Source of the DNA: Mugil cephalus
Taxonomy: Eukaryota; Chordata; Actinopteri; Mugiliformes; Mugilidae
Direction of reading: 5' to 3'
Length of the DNA: 64,000 nucleotides
NCBI RefSeq assembly: GCF_022458985.1
Contig: NC_061784.1
Coordinates: 23,903,045-23,967,044, forward strand
Shown: in pieces, positions 12,497-24,375 of the stretch
How the letters are laid out: each line of letters starts with the position of its first letter
How positions within the stretch are numbered: position 1 is the first letter of the stretch
Made by a program: the position numbers and the translations under genes
The notes under the pieces: generated by a model
Databases searched by the model: none
The model's input: only the letters and a program-made list of their open reading frames with translations
Told to the model about the DNA's origin: nothing

Positions 12497-13605
12497 CGCT
12501 ACAGGTTAAATTCTTAACTAACGCGATGTCACCATGAAACTTCTCCAGTTTATTACCGACATAAATACAATACTTTGCTGTATTACAGGTTTTCTATGAA
12601 TTTATATTTAAATATGCAAATGAAGAGTTATCTATTTAAATATGCACTAATTTGCATACATTTCCAGAATATAAATCTGAATAATGGATAATGTGAGGTT
12701 CAAAATTCTTGTTTCATGTTGTTAATATATTAGATTTCCAGGTATTTGCAGGTATATCACTCCATTAATCACAAAATACTGCCAAAAATCAATTTTCACC
12801 ATGTTATAAGGGGTAAAATGTTCTATAAATCAGGCTCTGAATGATATATGATAAATCTCCTCTGTAAATACCTGCAGAATGTAGTTGGGAATAAATGTTT
12901 TAAGTTTGGTTTGTGTAAGAGCTGCTGAAGTGGAGATTTCTGGCTCAGAGCAGCAGAAAAACTCAGCTTTAAAGTTTTACATTGTAAAATCATTTATATT
13001 TTTATTAGAAACCACTATGAACCAAAACCAGATCTACTCAAATCCTTCAAAACACATCATATAATCATATCAACATGTATAATATCAACATATCAGATTA
13101 AATTTTAGTTTTTTGATCCATTTTCTGATCGTCTCCACCTTCGTCTCCTTTTACCAGAGACAGTTTACGTCCAGATGAACTTTTTCTTGAGCTTTTCTTT
13201 GACTTTTCTTACTAACTTGAGCTGTAATTTTCTTCTTATATCAAAATTCACAGCAATTTTAAATGTCGCTCTCAGATAAACTCAGACTAGAGGCAGAATA
13301 TCTGGTCACGTTTGAACCAATCACGTCGTCAGAAATCGACACCAACCAATGAGAGTTTAGCTTCAGATCAAACCTTTCTACTTCCATGATTGGTCGATAA
13401 ATATAAAGGATGTGACCATATTTGGAGCTGACAGACTTGTGCAGGAGATAAAGAGCTTCACAACAGTTCCTCATAGACCAGATAGAGACGAGGCGACAGC
13501 AGAAAGACGACTTTAGAGAATTTAGGAGGAAACTACAGGAACAACACAGACACAGTTTTAATAGAAGAAACGTTAATGAAGTAAAATAGCAAAAAATCTC
13601 AAATC
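12497..13605 (+). repeat. large inverted duplication, left arm
   Basis: This 1.1-kb segment matches the reverse complement of about 17203-18320 along its whole length. For example, AAATATAAAGGATGTGACCA at about 13398-13417 reads identically in reverse complement near 17440-17460, and GAGGTTCAAAATTCTTGTTT at 12695 pairs with 18122-18141. Small indels shift the register by about 20 bp. No protein is recognisable in it. Boundaries are judged by eye. It may be two copies of one element in opposite orientation or one inverted segmental duplication. Confidence 0.85.
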
Positions 13606-14619
13606 TGTTTCATTAGTCAAACCATTGTTTGTTCCATCATGTTTGTGCATCGTTTAAACTCACTGACTGAAAACTCCTAAACCAGAGCAGCAAACACACA
13701 GTGTTCAGTGATAAAATCAGCAGCGATAGAAGTTACACAATCACACAATCCCATGAATGTGTGTGTGAATAATTTATGCTCAAAAACTGGCACAGGGTTA
13801 TTCACAGTAAAGCTACAATCACACACACACACACACACACAGTCAAATATTAATGTATGTACACGTGTTGGGATTAATGTTTCATGTGCACATTAATCAC
13901 AAAAACACGAACACACACGCTTTAGAAAAACACTCATGAATAAATCAATAAATCGATGTGCGCACACACACAGTCGTCCACTGAGGGAGGAGATAACACA
14001 CAATCACCATGTAAACAGGTGGAAGTAAAAGCGTTTTTCTTTCTTTCGTTACGGTATCACAAACATTCGCATGTTTCCTCCTCCAGCTCCTGAAGTGTTG
14101 AGTTATTTGTTGTAATGTGCAGGCGTCTTTCATTCATAGGTTTGATTGTCTTTGATTTATTTATGGCTGAAATGTCTCGACGTTGGTGGCGACAGTTGCA
14201 CAAATACGTTGATTTGACATAGACTTTGTACATTTAGTACATTTAGAGTTTAAATGGTGACATGAACCAAACTTTAATTTGGTGCATTTGACGTTTTTCC
14301 TGCTTCATGGTCAAAATTCATCTTCATAATTATTATTTTTTGTATTTTTTTGTATTATATTTATAATATAAACATATAGAAAATAACATTTGTTGTTTAT
14401 TTGCTTTTAATTTTATTATTTCGTATATTATTTTATTTTTATATTAAAAAACTAAATAATAAAAAAATAAAAATAATGAAAGAAATATATAAAAATAAAA
14501 AAAGGACCTAAAAGATTTTTTTGTTTGTTTTGTTTTGTTTTATTTTGTTTTTAACAATTTCTCCACTTATTTAGTCTTTTAGGTCCCTTTTTTTAAAATT
14601 ATTATAAATTTTTATTATT
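13606..14619. other. intergenic, AT-rich with simple repeats
   Basis: Contains a (CA)n run at 13819-13841 and a very AT-rich block at 14330-14600. Within that block AAAAAAAGGACCTAAAAG (about 14497-14514) is mirrored by CTTTTAGGTCCCTTTTTTT (about 14576-14594), giving a hairpin with a loop of about 60 nt. No gene seen. Confidence 0.6.
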
Positions 14620-14800
14620 TTGTTTTTCGGAAGTTGGAATTTCCAACTGGAAATCGTAAAAGTTGAGTTTCCAAGATGGCCGCTCTGTGTGTAAACAGTA
14701 GAAGCTCCTGTAATGTCTTGTTTATTAGCTCTTCTGAGTAGTTGATGCATTAAATCAGTTGTACGGACAATATTTTCCTCAAAAATGAAACTTACATAGC
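14620..14800 (+). repeat. dispersed repeat (AAGATGGCCGC family), copy 2
   Basis: Shares GTTGGAATTTCCAACTGGAA-like sequence, GAGTTTCCAAGATGGCCGC and GCATTAAATCAGTTGTACGG with 3660-3820. It carries an extra insertion between the shared blocks and lacks the right half of copy 1. Confidence 0.6.
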
Positions 14801-14969
14801 CTCAATTCAAGAAATGTAATGAATGCGCTACTTCTGGTGCAGATAGGTGGCGCTATCCCTCAGGTGGTTCTTCTACCAGCTCTATTTACCTTCTTCTTCT
14901 TCTTCTGTGACCGTCTTCCTTGGATGTTTTGAGTCTTTGAGTCAGAAGCCAGCGCAGCGGTTGTGGATC

Positions 14970-15145
14970 ATGTCCAGTTAAAGTCCGATTAAGGCGTTTA
15001 CATGGCGGAGAAAATCGATTTCAGTCTCATTATCTGGGTGTGGGATAATGTGAACTCAGATTTTAGTCGGAGTAACGTGTTTACATGCACGTAAGGTCTC
15101 CAGTTAGAGTCTGATTAAGGCAATAATTCATGTGCATGTAAACAC
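14970..15145 (+). repeat. dispersed repeat (GTTTACATGCAC family), copy 1
   Basis: Repeated blocks such as CCAGTTAAAGTCCGATTAAG, GTGTTTACATGCAC and AGTCTGATTAAGGC occur in direct and inverted orientation. The same blocks recur at 49340-49530. This arrangement is typical of a short inverted-repeat DNA element of fish genomes. Confidence 0.5.
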
Positions 15146-17202
15146 ACTGATTGTATTGTAGGTCACATGTGTCTCAGACCACGTCCACATGTGGACTGAC
15201 ACCAGATTCGTCTTATGATGTGAACGTAGCTTTTAAAACACCCTTAAAACATAGAACTGATCAGATTCCAGTTTGTGCATTTTTAAGCTGCATGAGATAA
15301 ATGACTGTGATACATAACGAACGTCACGGCTTCACGTGCGGATCTTCCTCTGGTTCGTGGAGCAGTTGTACTCACGATGCACCGAGCTGCCTTCCCGTTA
15401 CTTCAGAGGCGTGAAAGGCTTGTTTGACGACAGCCGGTGTGATTCTCTGCAGCTGCCGCTCTTGTTGTAGCAAAGTTTAAAGTAGGGCAGCAGCTGAAAG
15501 GCAGAACAAAGCACAGCGAACGCCTGGGTAACTTTTTCCCCTTTAAAAATACATGAGGCAGCGGCCGCCACTCCCCACATATCAAACATTAAAGCAGCAG
15601 CCGAAAAAGACGTTTAACGCTCACACATGCTCCAGCAAGTACCTGAAAGATGCAGCACGGTAAACACAAACAGCAGCTACACACTTCCAGCGCTGAAAAC
15701 ATTCAAACAGACGCACAATTAAAGCATCTGAAGTCTCCAGGCCCCGTTAATTTCTGTCAGCTGCCTAATTACCCATAAAGAGTCTTAACGATCTCTGGAC
15801 GATTTGGGAATTGATGTCGTGTCGCACCGTGCACTCGGGTTAATCCGCTGAACGTGTCAGTTTGTATAAGAAAATGTATTTGTTTTATTTTTTGTTAAAA
15901 GAAATAATTATCACAAAAACAATTATCACATGAGGAGGAAACCAGGACGATGCAGTAATCGATCAACAGAAACGTGTTTGAGTGTCACTGAAGTGCAGAG
16001 TTTACCAGCCGACGGTGAGTATTAAAAATGAATGGCGGGCAGCGTTTCATAAAGTATGCACTGTTTGCTGCTTCTGGAGAAGTTTAAAAATGAACGTTTT
16101 CAGAATGGAGTTTGGCGGCATAGTCTTTTGAACAAGCAGAGTTTAAATGTTTCATCGCCTTGAAACGGGTGACGTTGAACCGAGCGTTAATCTGGTGCAT
16201 CCGTCCTTTCCACGCGGCCACGGTTCAGTCTGGAAACGTAAACACGTTGAGGTCGAGCATCTTTTTTTAGTTGTCAGACACGATTACAAACGCTCAAGTT
16301 ACTCGTTTTAAAATCAATGGAATTATTTAGAAAAAGCAGCGATGCAGAATTCGGCTCTATCCTAATTCCTCCTCGTTTTTTTTTTTTTTACGAGGCTGCT
16401 TCCAGACGTCGGACACATGGAGCCTGTTGCACGTTAGCGTTATCTGTGCCGTCTCACTGCATCAATCCCTCAGGAACGATTAGAGTCAAAGCCGTGGAGG
16501 AATCGGCCGTCATCTGGTGTAAGTGCTGCTCCTGAGGCGGAGAGCGCAGATTTCTGGAGCGTATGTCAGCAACGAAGGGAACGAGAGTCCGGCAGGAAGT
16601 GGATTTTCATGTAAACCGCATGACGTCTCAGGTTGAGGAGACGGCTCCTTCGCTGTGGCTGCAGAGCACTTTGAGAATCTGGTTTGACTGAAGGAGTGTT
16701 CTGGTTAACAGAATCGCTGGATACTTCACAGACTTTTTAAAGTGCTCCTTCATGCATGCATCCTACAGCTGTGTGGAAGAAGGAAAGTTCTTTCCTAATG
16801 AATGAATAATGGATGTTTTTTTTTTGTTGTTTCTTTTTAATACAGCCCCCGTGAGGTGACTGTATTCTTGTAGTTCTTGCAGTTTAACATGGAGCAAAAT
16901 TTTTGAAGAAGAAGAAGAAAAAAAAGATCATCTCTTGAGTCCTGGAACAGTTGTTCCTTATATAACTGGAAAAGGCGTTTATGGTCTATGCTGGGTCTCT
17001 GGAAGAATATGAACAAATTAATGACTGAAATAGTTTGGAACAGATATGAAAACGTACCTTATAGCAAATATCACAGCCTCAGGTCAGATGGGTAAAAAAC
17101 TCTATCATCTGCATAGCGGCACATTCAGCTCAGTCACACGTGTTAAACATCTACTGGAAAAGCAGAACAACATCATTTATTAAGATGAGACACACACACT
17201 GA
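15146..17202. other. intergenic, no gene seen
   Basis: Moderately GC-rich, unique-looking sequence between the arms of the inverted duplication. No supportable exon or RNA gene. Confidence 0.45.
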
Positions 17203-18320
17203 TCAATTTTGAGATTTTTTGCTGTTTTTGCTTCATTAACATGTCTTCTATCAAACTAGTTTAAAACAAAATGCAGATTTATATGTTCATCTCTCTGCAT
17301 TTTGTCTGTGTTGTTCCTGTAGTTTCCTCCTAAATTCTCTGAAGTCGTCTTTCTGCTGTCGCCTCGTCTCTACCTGGTCTATGAGGAACTGTTGTGAAGC
17401 TCTTTATCTCCTGCAGGAGTCTGTCAGGTCCAAATATGGTCACATCCTTTATATTTATCGACCAATCATGGAAGTAGAAAGGTTGATCTGAAGCTAAACT
17501 CTCATTGGTTGGTGTCGATTTCTGACGACGTGATTGGTTCTAAAGTGACCAGATATTCTGCTTCTAGTCTGAGTTTATCTGAGAGCGACGTTTAAAAATG
17601 CAGTGAAGCCAGATGAAGGAGAGGAGACGGGAAGTCAGACTCATCTGAGTTCATCCGGACGTAAACTGTCTCTGGTAAAAGGAGACGAAGGAGGAGACGA
17701 TCAGAAATGGATCAAAAAATAAAAATGTAATCTGATATTTTATATATATATTATATATGTTGATATGATGTTTAGAAGGATCTGAGTCCATCTGGTTTTG
17801 GTTCATAGTGGTTTCTAATAAAAATATAAATGATTTTACAATGTAAAACTTTAAAATGAGTTTTTCTGCTGCTCTGAGTCAGAAACCTCCACGTCAGCAC
17901 CTCTGACACAAACCAACCTAAAAACATTTATTCCTAACTACATTCTGCAGGTATTTACTGAGGGGATTTATCATATATCATTCAGAGTCTGATTTATAGA
18001 ATATTTTACTCCTAAAAACATGTCAAACTGTTGACAGTATTTTGTGATTAATGGAGTGATATAAATAAATATCCAACATTCCCTCTGTAAATATCTGGAA
18101 CTCTAATACGTTAACAACATGAAACAAGAATTTTGAACCTCACTTTATCCATTATTCAGATTTCTGTTCTGGAAATCAAATGTAAATTAGTGCATATTTA
18201 AGTAGATAACGCTTAATTTGCATATTTAAATATAAATTCACAGAAAATTTCTAATACAACAAAATGATTGTAAGTTCAGTGGTGATATCTTCTAGTTAAA
18301 TATTTATCTGTAGTGTAGCT
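17203..18320 (-). repeat. large inverted duplication, right arm
   Basis: Reverse-complement partner of 12497-13605, separated from it by about 3.6 kb. The most similar part is about 17290-17720 (opposite 13120-13560), where I see only scattered substitutions. The outer part (17900-18300) has more changes. No coding content recognised. Confidence 0.85.
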
Positions 18321-18409
18321 TTAAAGTGAGAAAATATAGTCGTACTAAATGTTTATTTCAGTGTTAAACCGTAGTTGTAACCACGCCCACCAGGCGTGTT
18401 ATGTCATCA

Positions 18410-18482
18410 GTTTCCGTAGTGTAGTGGTTATCACGTTCGCCTAACACGCGAAAGGTCCCCGGTTCGAGACCGGGCGGAAACA
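18410..18482 (+). tRNA. tRNA-Val (AAC anticodon)
   Basis: A complete 73-nt tRNA. The acceptor stem GTTTCCG (18410-18416) pairs with CGGAAAC (18475-18481), with discriminator A at 18482. The anticodon stem TTCGC/GCGAA encloses the loop CTAACAC with anticodon AAC at 18443-18445. The A-box-like TAGTGTAGTGG and B-box GGTTCGAGACC are intact, and the T arm CCCGG/CCGGG is perfect. There is no intron and CCA is not encoded, as expected for a eukaryotic nuclear gene. A T6 run starts at about 18484 and would terminate RNA polymerase III. The gene decodes GUU and, after A34-to-inosine editing, other valine codons. It is a lone copy here. Confidence 0.97.
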
Positions 18483-18534
18483 ATTTTTTCCCCCATAGAT
18501 ATTATTTGTAAAAGAATGGACATTTAAAGGAACA

Positions 18535-18800
18535 TTACTTGAAATGTGGTAACAAGACGTGGAACAAGGACGAAGAAACATTGAAAATAGCGTGGAGAAG
18601 TTAGACTAACATTAACGACGCAACAAGGAACAAATTGAAAGGCAGGGCTATATATACACATGAGGACTGAGGGATGACAAGACACAGGTGAGACACATGA
18701 GGACAATCAACACAGGTGAGACCAATAAACAATCAAGAGACAGGAAACCCAGCAACTTAACAAAATAAAACAGGAAACACAACATGGCACGGACAGACGT
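18535..18800 (-). repeat. dispersed repeat resembling teleost retroelement end
   Basis: Dense in phrases such as CACAGGTGAGACACATGAGGA, CAGGTGAGACCAATAAACAA and AACAGGAAACACAACATGGC. From memory these resemble widespread fish repeat ends (LTR or LINE 3' region) read on the minus strand. It begins about 50 bp after the tRNA-Val gene. The family is not certain. Confidence 0.35.
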
Positions 18801-21122
18801 GGAACCTTGACACCTGTTGTTGAGAAAAATTTAAAAAGATTGCTAAGATTGCTAAGACAGTGAGGTAGTTAGTGTAGATAGACCGTGACAAAAAGCAGAT
18901 TATTGTGCAAAAAAGAAGAATCTGTGTAAAAACAACAAAACAGGTCTGAGACTGAAGGATGCTGCTGAAGGAGCTGAAGGTCCAACATGAACCACAACCA
19001 ACACACTGTAGAGTCAAAACGTCTGCTTCCTCTTTTCTTTAGTTGGTGTCAAATGTGCCAAAAAATCTCAGAAAAAGAGAAGAAGAAGATGAAAACATGT
19101 CTGTGTGCAAGAACTATCTCAGTGTGGATATTTGTAGGTGATCGTCATTCAATACCAACACCAACAATAAAAGCAGAATCCATGGAGTCCAGGTCAAAGG
19201 CTGCAGCCAAACAACCACAAACTTTTAAACACTGCAACGTTTAAAAAGAAGAGAAAAGTTTCCTGGAGACAAATGTTCCAGAGAGTTCGACCTCCTCTCT
19301 CTCCAGATTAACTCTGACTGGAAGAAACATTCACTGGCCTGAATCCAGTCGACTCAGACTTCAGGAGATTAAGGATCAGATCAGGAAAAAACATCATCAT
19401 CAGCATTAACGCATGTTCCAGCTCTAATATCTGACCTGATACAAGAATCACATTTATCTTTATTATTGATCGACTCGTTCCTGAACCAGTGTTTCATCCC
19501 TGCAGATCTCAGTGTAAACTTCACACACATTTTGTTGTTGTGCGTCGTCCTTCAGAAGCGACTGTTTGTCGTATTCAGTGTGTACGACGCTTCCAGAGAG
19601 GAGAGACTCACTCGATCCGCCCGCCGGTGAATCTCCCCGTCAAATGAAAATGAAAGTGCGGGATCAGCCCGAGGACACGGCTGTCGCTCGGCGTGCGCCG
19701 CGCTGTCACGCCGTGATTGTTGGGTGGGTGTTGACTGTCAGCCGTGATGTATCGATGCCTGTGAGGATCAGATTACACCCAAGAGCCGGAAGCAAGAAAA
19801 AACAATTAAGAAATCTCACCTTCCTTCTTCTTTTGTAGCCGTCTTTTTTTTTTATTATTCATTGAGCTTTTAGGGTTTTTTTAGTCGACCAGGAGCTCAT
19901 GCGTCTCAATAATTAAGACAAAATAATCAGTAACTCATTCATGTTATTTTGAAGTTGACGTCTCCGTGTTTAAAAGATAAAAACAGGAGGAAGCAGCTGA
20001 AAAAGACGAGTTTCCAGCCAGGAAGCTGTGTGTTGGAGTCCGTGTATAATTAGCCGTGAGTTGTCCGTGGTTTTTCCAGAGAGCTCCGTCTCCAGCTGTC
20101 GGCAGGAACCCCCTCTTCCTCCTCAGCCTCTCCTTTCTGTAATTATTGGTGAGTGTATGGCAGCTGGCTGACGGGGGACATGTGGACACCTGGCTGCACA
20201 CAAACACATGCACAGGCTGCTGCACTGTATGCTAATGGGGGACGGGGAAATGGCAGGATGTGGAGTTTCTACTGTGTGGATAGAAAATCCGTGTTTGGAT
20301 TTGCAGAATTCTTAACTCTTTTGTGGAGGTGGAGCAATGCATGCTGGGATGCATGTCACAGGTGTTGCACATACGGCTCAGGGGCCAGAGGCGACTCACC
20401 AGAGGGTTTAATCTGGCCCCCAGAATAAATCTGCAAAAATTACATAGAAGACTTTCAATGAAAATAACTTCTTCTTTTTGTATTTTTATTCCCCCATTTT
20501 TATTCCACAAAGAGAAAGAGACAAAAAGAAAAAAGAAAACATATAAACAAATTAATAAAGAGTATGCACATCTATTTATTATTATTATTGTTATTGTTAA
20601 TAATAATAATAATAATGATTCAGAACTCAGTCCATGTATGTAAATGAAGGTTTCACATATATACAGCAACACATGTACAGGCTTAGAAAATAAAAATTAA
20701 GACAAATCCATAGTGACAAATAAAAAGAGGAGCAGAATAGAAACAGCTCCTCTGGTTTTTAATACAGTTCATGTCTTCAAACTTATCCTTTCTGAATTCT
20801 CTCCTGATTGGAGACGTTTATTTCATTGAAGCTTTCAGCTTTGTGTTGTTCTGATACGAGTCCTCGGACAGAACTTTTCTACTTTTGCATCTGCACCGAA
20901 CACTGAGTGATTTGAACAGGAGGAAATGGAAAGAGAATCTCTGTATATGTACTATATAGTCTCTATCTATCCGTCTATCTGTCTATATACAGTATCTGTG
21001 TGTGTGTCCGTGCACAGCCGCTCACCGTTATCTACGATGCCTGTTGCCATGGTTACGGCGGCTCTGGCTGATGTAGTGAAATCCCAAAATTTTTCTCCAA
21101 GCTCAACATTTTCTGTGACCTG

Positions 21123-21157
<35 letters not shown>

Positions 21158-21419
21158 ACCACAACCTCTCTGTCTGTAATCATAGATCCATTCAGACCGG
21201 ACTGAGCTGAAAGCCTGCAGGTGTTTGAAGGAGTCACAAAGAGACTCCGGCAATGAATAAAAACAAATTCTGCATGTTCTCTTCAGCCTGTGCATGAAAT
21301 GAGGACCAGCGGAGAAAGCAAATGTTATTATATAAGAGTTTAAACAGCAGCAACTTTCAGATTATGTTCTGGTTCGACCAGTTAGAAAAACAACAACCAC
21401 CTCAGTTGCATGATGCAAA
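18801..21419. other. intergenic, minor simple repeats
   Basis: No gene seen. Contains AAT-rich simple sequence at 20570-20618 and a (GA)n run at 21126-21154. The rest is unique-looking. Confidence 0.45.
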
Positions 21420-22533
21420 TAGACCGTATATAAATATGGACTAAACACGTCTCTACATAGACTGTATATAAATATGGACTAAACACGTCTCCTCCATAGA
21501 CTGTATATAAATATGGACTAAACACGTCTCCTCCATAGACTGTATATAAATATGGACTAAACACGTCTCCTCCATAGACTGTATATAAATATGGACTAAA
21601 CACGTCTCCTCCATAGACCGTATATAAATATGGACTAAACACGTCTCCTCCATAGACCGTATATAAATATGGACTAAACACGTCTCCTCCTACATAGACT
21701 GTATATAAATATGGACTAAACACGTCTATTCCATAGACCGTATATAAATATGGACTAAACACGTCTCCTCCTACATAGACTGTATATAAATATGGACTAA
21801 ACACGTCTCCTCCATAGACTGTATATAAATATGGACTAAACACGTCTCCTCCATAGACTGTATATAAATATGGACTAAACACGTCTCCTCCTACATAGAC
21901 TGTATATAAATATGGACTAAACACGTCTCCTCCTACATAGACCGTATATAAATATGGACTAAACACGTCTCCTCCATAGACCGTATATAAATATGGACTA
22001 AACACGTCTCCATAGACCGTATATAAATATGGACTAAACACGTCTCCTCCATAGACCGTATATAAATATGGACTAAACACGTCTCCTCCATAGACCGTAT
22101 ATAAATATGGACTAAACACGTCTCCATAGACCGTATAATATAAAATAATGGACTAAACACGTCTCCTCCATAGACCGTATATAAATATGGACTAAACACG
22201 TCTATTCCATAGACCGTATATAAATATGGACTAAACACGTCTCCATAGACCGTATATAAATATGGACTAAACACGTCTCCTCCATAGACCGTATATAAAT
22301 ATGGACTAAACACGTCTCCATAGACTGTATATAAATATGGACTAAACACGTCTCTCCATAGACCGTATATAAATATGGACTAAACACGTCTCCATAGACT
22401 GTATATAAATATGGACTAAACACGTCTCCTCCATAGACTGTATATAAATATGGACTAAACACGTCTCCTCCATAGACCGTATATAAATATGGACTAAACA
22501 CGTCTCTACATAGATCGTATATAAACATGGACA
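21420..22533 (+). repeat. 36/39/42-bp minisatellite built from a transposon terminal repeat
   Basis: Roughly 30 head-to-tail units of AGACYGTATATAAATATGGA followed by CTAAACACGTCT and a variable CTCC(TCC)n(TA)CAT tail. Unit length is mostly 36, 39 or 42 bp because the tail gains or loses 3-bp steps; a few are 38 bp. The first part of the unit matches the terminal inverted repeat of the element at 40271-40873. Units differ little (C/T at one site, tail length), so the expansion looks recent or homogenised. Open frames on the minus strand are by-products. Confidence 0.95.
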
Positions 22534-23616
22534 ATAAACCAACAGACAATGTGCAGCATTTAATTAAATAGCATGACTAAAACTTTGGAAATGAAGAAGG
22601 GAGAAGTAGATGCGGTGTTGGAGTTAAGGTTGGTGTTAAACCATAAAACAGTTCAGTACAATCTATAGAAATAACATAGATACGAGTAATAAATGTCACC
22701 ACATGTTTAGCTTATTTAGAAACGCTCAGAGATTTCAGTTTGAATTGGTCCTGTTAGGGAAGTTTTACCTCCATCCAGACGTCAGAAGTCGAAACGTCAG
22801 TGAAAATCAAGTGTCGTCTGAGTTCAAATTCAACTTCAAGTTAGGTTCAGTTAACTCAGGACACACTGAGCTTCAAAGGCTCCAGGAAACATATCCACGC
22901 TGCAGTGTTCAGAGATAAATATCCTGCTAACTCCTGGCTAGAATCCCCCAAATGTTTGTGGATATTCTTGTTCCTCGGGGGATTCTTTGATTCCCTCGTT
23001 GCACTAGAGGCAGAAAAGAGTCAGTATTCTGTATTATCTTTTTAAACATGTTTTTAGGTGAATATGAGTCTCTGGGGTTCTCTAGGGACCTTCTGTGTGC
23101 TTTATGAACGTCCTCCCGATTAAAACTAACTAGATCCTTCTGTCAAAAAAGCTGCAGCCGCGATGCTGCATTCGTGTGCCAGTGGGAAGGTCCGACACCC
23201 GGGACTTTAAATAGAAACCTGCCATTGGGAAACCAAGAAAGGCTGCGAGTACATCTGCTGCAACTCCACTGGTACTCGCTGTCTGTCTGTCTGCGGGAGC
23301 ATAAGGCTGAATAATACATAGATAGTTTGCTACCTGGGCTGTAAAAACAAGGAGCTGGTGTCACTTCACAGCGTCGAACAGCGAAAACAACAAAACAAAC
23401 AAACAAAAAAATGACACGTTCATATTTAAACCTTGTACAACTGCTAAGAAACAATTCAGATTTGAGCTTCATGTAGTTAGTTTCTGATTCTGGAAGTACT
23501 CATGCATTAAGTATTATTGGCTGCATGTAGTAAAAATATTCAACTAGTATCATCATCATGAACTAAAAGTATCAGCAATGAAGTGTTTGTATTCAAAAAA
23601 AGAAAAATATACATTC
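22534..23616. other. intergenic, no gene seen
   Basis: Unique-looking sequence up to the tRNA-Asp gene. Pol III termination for that minus-strand gene would occur in the A-rich stretch at about 23596-23608 (T-run on the minus strand). Confidence 0.45.
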
Positions 23617-23688
23617 CTCCCCGTCGGGGAATCGAACCCCGGTCTTCCGCGTGACAGGCGGAGATACTGTCCACTATACTAACGAGGA
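23617..23688 (-). tRNA. tRNA-Asp (GTC anticodon)
   Basis: A complete 72-nt tRNA on the minus strand. The 5' end TCCTCGT (23688-23682) pairs with ACGGGGA (23624-23618), and the discriminator is G. The anticodon loop CTGTCAC carries GTC (complement of 23653-23655). The T-arm sequence GGGGTTCGATTCCCC (B box) is intact. Compared with the usual vertebrate tRNA-Asp, the first anticodon-stem pair is U-A rather than C-G (TCCGC/GCGGA), a compensated change, and the D loop has GGACAG instead of GGTGAG. CCA is not encoded. Preserved pairing argues for a working gene. Confidence 0.95.
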
Positions 23689-23784
23689 GTTGGTGCCATG
23701 TTTGATTAGCTCGTGTAATTAGCTTAGACTATGGCATCTATACAATGTGCTGGTTTCCATAATAGCCAACAGCTTTTTAGAGCA

Positions 23785-24375
23785 GCTAGCTAACAATAGC
23801 AACATTGACCAACAGAGGAGGAGCAACTATTAGCTGTGAGGCTAGAAAGAGCTACTATTACTTGAGAGGCTAGGGAGCTTAGAGGAGCTGCTGTTAGCTG
23901 GGAGGCTCGGAAGCTAGAAATAGCTACTATTAGCAGAGAGGCTAGGAACCTAAGAAGAACTGCTATCAGCTAGGAAGCTATAAAGCTAAGAGGAGCTACT
24001 ATTAGCTGAGAGGCTATGAAGCTAAGAGGAGCTGTTATTAGCTGGGAGGCTATGAAGCTAAGAGGAGCTACTATTAGCAGAGAGGCTAGCTATAAAGCTA
24101 AGAGGAGCTTCTATTAGCTGAGAGGCTATGAAGCTAAGAGGAGCTGTTATTAGCTGGGAGGCTATGAAGCTAAGAGGAGCTACTATTAGCAGAGAGGCTA
24201 GCTATAAAGCTAAGAGGAGCTACTATTAGCAGAGAGGCTAGGAACCTAAGAAGAACTGCTATCAGCTAGGAAGCTAGGAAGATGAGAGGAGCTACTATTA
24301 GCTGGGAGACTAAGAAGCTATGAGCTTCTATTAGCGGAGAGGCTATGAAGCTAAGAGGAGCTGCTATTAGCTCAG
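23785..24375 (+). repeat. GAGGCTA..GGAGCTACTATTAGC minisatellite, array B
   Basis: About 36-bp units of the form GAGGCTATGAAGCTAAGAGG followed by AGCTACTATTAGCTGG, with some shorter units. A block of about 120 bp (24000-24110) is repeated almost identically at 24120-24230, showing higher-order duplication. Confidence 0.9.

Noticed and set aside
21420..22533. CRISPR-like array
   Set aside because: Repeats are contiguous with no unique spacers, and the genome is eukaryotic.
21382..22549. Repeat-protein-like ORFs (VFSPYLYTVYGG units)
   Set aside because: Unit lengths are multiples of 3, so frames stay open; the sequence is a non-coding minisatellite derived from a transposon end.
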